NCBI GenBank assembly: GCA_947498645.1 | Contig: CANMKS010000001.1 | Span: 1,774,032-1,838,031, forward strand | DNA from: an uncultured Paracoccaceae bacterium | GTDB taxonomy: Bacteria > Pseudomonadota > Alphaproteobacteria > Rhodobacterales > Rhodobacteraceae | DNA length: 64,000 nt | Direction of reading: 5' to 3' | Shown: in pieces, positions 61,784-64,000 of the stretch | How the letters are laid out: every line of letters begins with the position of its first letter | Position numbering within the stretch: the first letter of the stretch is position 1 | The notes under the pieces: model-generated | The model's input: only the letters and a program-made list of their open reading frames with translations | Told to the model about the DNA's origin: nothing | Database searches by the model: none | Translations under genes and position numbers: made by a program

Positions 61784-61822
61784 GGTAGAAACACCCGCCC
61801 TCCACGGGCGTATCAATTTTGG

Positions 61823-61859
61823 AAACCGCCATCGGGATCAGCCCCCGGTGGCGGTTTTT
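61823..61859 (+). terminator. Rho-independent terminator after small lipoprotein
   Basis: AAACCGCCATCGGG (61823-61836) pairs with CCCGGTGGCGGTTT (61844-61857) over 14 base pairs with one G-T, and T run 61855-61859 continues from the stem. It ends 22 bases before pccA, so pccA must have its own promoter or escape this stop. Confidence 0.85.
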
Positions 61860-61880
61860 GCATTCTAGGGGCAAAAGATC

Positions 61881-63878
61881 ATGTTCAAGAAAATCCTCAT
61901 CGCCAACCGTGGCGAAATCGCCTGCCGCGTCATCAAGACTGCCCGTAAGATGGGTATTCAGACGGTTGCGATTTATTCCGATGCCGACCGCAATGCGCTG
62001 CATGTAAAGATGGCGGATGAGGCCGTGCACATTGGCCCGCCCCCTGCGAACCAATCCTACATTGTCATCGACAAGGTGATGGAGGCAATCAAGCGGACAG
62101 GCGCCGAGGCGGTGCATCCGGGCTATGGTTTCCTGTCCGAGAACCCCAAATTCGCAGACGCGCTCGAAGCGGCGGGCGTCGCCTTCATCGGCCCGCCCAA
62201 AGGTGCCATCGAGGCGATGGGCGACAAGATCACCTCAAAGAAAATCGCCCAAGAGGCCGATGTGTCCACTGTTCCCGGCTACATGGGGCTGATCGAAGAC
62301 GCCGAAGAGGCCGTCAAGATTTCCAATCAGGTTGGCTATCCGGTGATGATCAAAGCCTCTGCCGGTGGCGGTGGCAAGGGCATGCGCATCGCGTGGAATG
62401 ATGATGAGGCCCGCGAAGGGTTTCAGTCATCCAAGAACGAGGCGGCCAACAGCTTTGGCGACGACCGCATCTTTATCGAGAAATTCGTGACCCAGCCCCG
62501 CCACATCGAAATTCAGGTGCTGTGCGACGGGCATGGCAATGCCGTCTATCTGCATGAACGCGAATGCTCGATCCAGCGCCGGAACCAGAAGGTCATTGAA
62601 GAAGCCCCTAGCCCGTTTCTGGATGAGGCGACCCGCAAGGCGATGGGCGAACAATCCGTCGCCCTGGCGCAGGCCGTGGGATACACAAGCGCCGGGACAG
62701 TGGAATTCATCGTTGATGGCGACCGCAACTTTTATTTCCTGGAAATGAACACCCGATTGCAAGTGGAACACCCGGTGACGGAACTGATCACCGGCGTTGA
62801 TCTGGTTGAACAGATGATCCGTGTCGCGGCAGGTGAAAAGCTGCCATTCGCCCAAGATGATCTGAAGATCAACGGCTGGGCAATGGAAAGCCGCCTGTAT
62901 GCCGAAGACCCCTATCGCAACTTCCTACCCTCGATTGGCCGTCTGACCCGCTATCGGCCACCCGTGGAAGAGGCGACGGAGACACGCGCTGTACGCAACG
63001 ACACCGGCGTTTTCGAGGGCGGCGAGATCAGCATGTATTACGACCCCATGATCGCAAAACTTTGCACATGGGCCCCGGACCGTGCGACCGCGATCGAGGA
63101 AATGCGTCTGGCACTGGACGGGTTTGAGCTGGAAGGGATCGGGCATAACCTGCCGTTCCTCGCGGCAGTCTATGACCATGAAAAATTCACCAGCGGGAAC
63201 ATGACCACGGCCTTTATCGAGGAGGAATACCCCGAGGGCTTTGAAGGTGTGACGCTGGATGAGGCGGTTTGCCAACGTATCGCAGCCGCAGCCGCAGCCA
63301 TGCACCGCGTTGCTGAAATCCGGCGCACCCGCATTTCAGGCCGCATGGACAACCACGAACGCCATGTGGGCGAGGATTGGGTCGTGAACCTGCAAGGCCA
63401 TGCGCATGACGTCAAGATTACTGCGGACAAAGAGGGCGCAAATGTCGCCATAGCGGGCAAATCCTTGCGCGTGGAAAGCGATTGGACACCGGGTGATCCG
63501 CTGGCCCGCTTGATGGTGGATGGCGCACCTTTGGTGCTCAAGATAGGGAAGATTTCAGGCGGGTTCCGCGTGCGCTACCGCGGCGCTGATCTGAAGGTAC
63601 ATGTCCGCACCCCGCGTCAGGCAGAATTGGCAGCACTCATGCCAGAGAAACTGCCGCCTGATACATCCAAATTCCTGCTTTGTCCGATGCCGGGCCTGAT
63701 CGTAAAGATCGACGTGGCCGAAGGTGATGAGGTGCAGGAAGGTCAGGCGCTGTGCACCGTCGAGGCGATGAAGATGGAAAACATCCTGCGCGCCGAGAAG
63801 AAGGGCACAGTCAAAGCGATCAAGGCGGCGGCTGGTGACAGCCTCGCCGTCGATGAAGTGATCATCGAGTTCGAATGA
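61881..63878 (+). CDS. pccA: Propionyl-CoA carboxylase alpha subunit (biotin carboxylase/BCCP)
   Basis: A 665-residue protein: biotin carboxylase domain with ATP-grasp (about 1-445; MFKKILIANRGEIACR, then IKASAGGGGKGMRI and EMNTRLQVEHPVTE), a middle linker and a C-terminal biotinyl domain with EAMKMENIL, whose Lys (about residue 631) carries biotin. It forms carboxybiotin from bicarbonate and ATP for PccB. Start ATG at 61881 lies 22 bases after the terminator and follows GGGGCAAAAGATC. Confidence 0.95.
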   Translation: MFKKILIANRGEIACRVIKTARKMGIQTVAIYSDADRNALHVKMADEAVHIGPPPANQSYIVIDKVMEAIKRTGAEAVHPGYGFLSENPKFADALEAAGVAFIGPPKGAIEAMGDKITSKKIAQEADVSTVPGYMGLIEDAEEAVKISNQVGYPVMIKASAGGGGKGMRIAWNDDEAREGFQSSKNEAANSFGDDRIFIEKFVTQPRHIEIQVLCDGHGNAVYLHERECSIQRRNQKVIEEAPSPFLDEATRKAMGEQSVALAQAVGYTSAGTVEFIVDGDRNFYFLEMNTRLQVEHPVTELITGVDLVEQMIRVAAGEKLPFAQDDLKINGWAMESRLYAEDPYRNFLPSIGRLTRYRPPVEEATETRAVRNDTGVFEGGEISMYYDPMIAKLCTWAPDRATAIEEMRLALDGFELEGIGHNLPFLAAVYDHEKFTSGNMTTAFIEEEYPEGFEGVTLDEAVCQRIAAAAAAMHRVAEIRRTRISGRMDNHERHVGEDWVVNLQGHAHDVKITADKEGANVAIAGKSLRVESDWTPGDPLARLMVDGAPLVLKIGKISGGFRVRYRGADLKVHVRTPRQAELAALMPEKLPPDTSKFLLCPMPGLIVKIDVAEGDEVQEGQALCTVEAMKMENILRAEKKGTVKAIKAAAGDSLAVDEVIIEFE

Positions 63879-63882
63879 TTGG

Positions 63883-64000
63883 CTATTGCCCCACCAACCT
63901 GCGGTCGCTGATTTCCTGCTGCCGCAGCGGCATTTTGTCGATGGAGCGTGACAGTTCGCGCACGCTCCAGGGTGCGGGTTTGCGCAGGGCCACGCGCCCG
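63883..64000 (-). CDS. Unidentified gene, 3' end only
   Basis: The minus strand carries an open frame that ends at a stop at 63883-63885 and continues past the window edge, 38 codons visible. The residues (RKPAPWSVRELSRSIDKMPL then RQQEISDRRLVGQ) look like a normal protein end, basic and without hydrophobic segments. No family can be named from so little sequence. Confidence 0.5.
   Translation of the reverse strand, partial: GRVALRKPAPWSVRELSRSIDKMPLRQQEISDRRLVGQ

Noticed and set aside
61230..61868. A 212-residue plus-strand frame after the hypothetical gene
   Set aside because: It runs through a hairpin, a separate lipoprotein gene in another frame and a terminator, and has no similarity to a protein family.
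1..64000. CRISPR arrays, prophage, IS elements, tRNA or rRNA genes
   Set aside because: No direct repeat-spacer pattern, transposase, integrase, terminal inverted repeats flanking a gene, or tRNA cloverleaf signature was seen on reading the window.

Overview
The window reads as chromosome from a marine alphaproteobacterium of the Roseobacter group (Rhodobacterales). Supporting features are a complete choline-O-sulfate/choline to glycine betaine locus (betI, betC, betB, betA plus a Cho-type ABC transporter), a propionyl-CoA carboxylase pair with an adjacent ScfR/PccR-type regulator, Rhodobacterales-type conserved small proteins (DUF3572, DUF983, DUF1127, DUF2927), densely packed genes with many TAATG and ATGA overlaps, and high GC. 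No rRNA, tRNA, IS element, phage or CRISPR array is visible. This looks like ordinary, stable chromosome with a few unusual modules.

Region by region. 1-3.8 kb: a truncated drug/metabolite exporter, a NUDIX hydrolase, a DUF983 protein, then a module of periplasmic EF-hand protein, ECF sigma factor, single-pass membrane protein and periplasmic metal-sensor-like protein. 3.8-11.2 kb: a PleD-like diguanylate cyclase with a degenerate first receiver, DUF3572, a 1061-residue reductive dehalogenase fused to its own flavin/ferredoxin reductase, a HAD phosphatase and a non-pyrrolysine MttB-family methyltransferase. 11.2-14.2 kb: the zinc uptake regulon (znuA diverging from zur-znuC-znuB around a palindromic candidate Zur box). 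14.2-23.4 kb: a long same-strand run that includes dtd, a PfkB sugar kinase, a zinc-ribbon membrane protein, a cytochrome b561-like protein, an SPFH-GYF protein, a DUF2927 lipoprotein, TelA, an XpaC-like protein, a small membrane protein, TerC and rluB. 23.5-33.6 kb: tadA, gatCA, a lipoprotein, an amidase, RNase P RNA, rpmG, cupin, MAPEG, Bax-inhibitor-1-like, DUF1127, LysR, quinone reductase and an XRE regulator. 33.7-44.8 kb: hisN-like phosphatase, 8-oxoguanine deaminase, CAP-domain lipoprotein, guanine deaminase, MgtE, 5-formyl-THF cyclo-ligase, YebC, an SLC13/TrkA-C permease, a YmdB-like phosphoesterase and a DMT exporter.

44.7-54.5 kb is the betaine locus. Substrate binding protein ChoX diverges from betICBA around an ATTGAC-GA-GTCAAT palindrome. 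The permease and ATPase genes follow, but the transporter operon is broken twice: by an opposite-strand gene of unknown function between choX and choW, and by a GFA-family gene between choW and choV. 54.5-64 kb: secreted nuclease, YdcH-like protein, CoxG-like protein, the PccR-like regulator, a Bcr/CflA exporter, pccB, three small genes, pccA, and the end of one more gene on the minus strand. TTTGC-rich candidate operator repeats lie upstream of both the regulator and pccB.

The strongest candidates for unusual biology are the zinc-ribbon/SPFH/TelA/XpaC/TerC run (a probable membrane or toxic-anion stress system), the self-sufficient reductive dehalogenase in what looks like an aerobe, the EF-hand/ECF sigma/metal-sensor module, the PleD homologue lacking receiver phosphorylation residues, and the split choline transporter operon. 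All calls are from reading sequence motifs; no database search was run.
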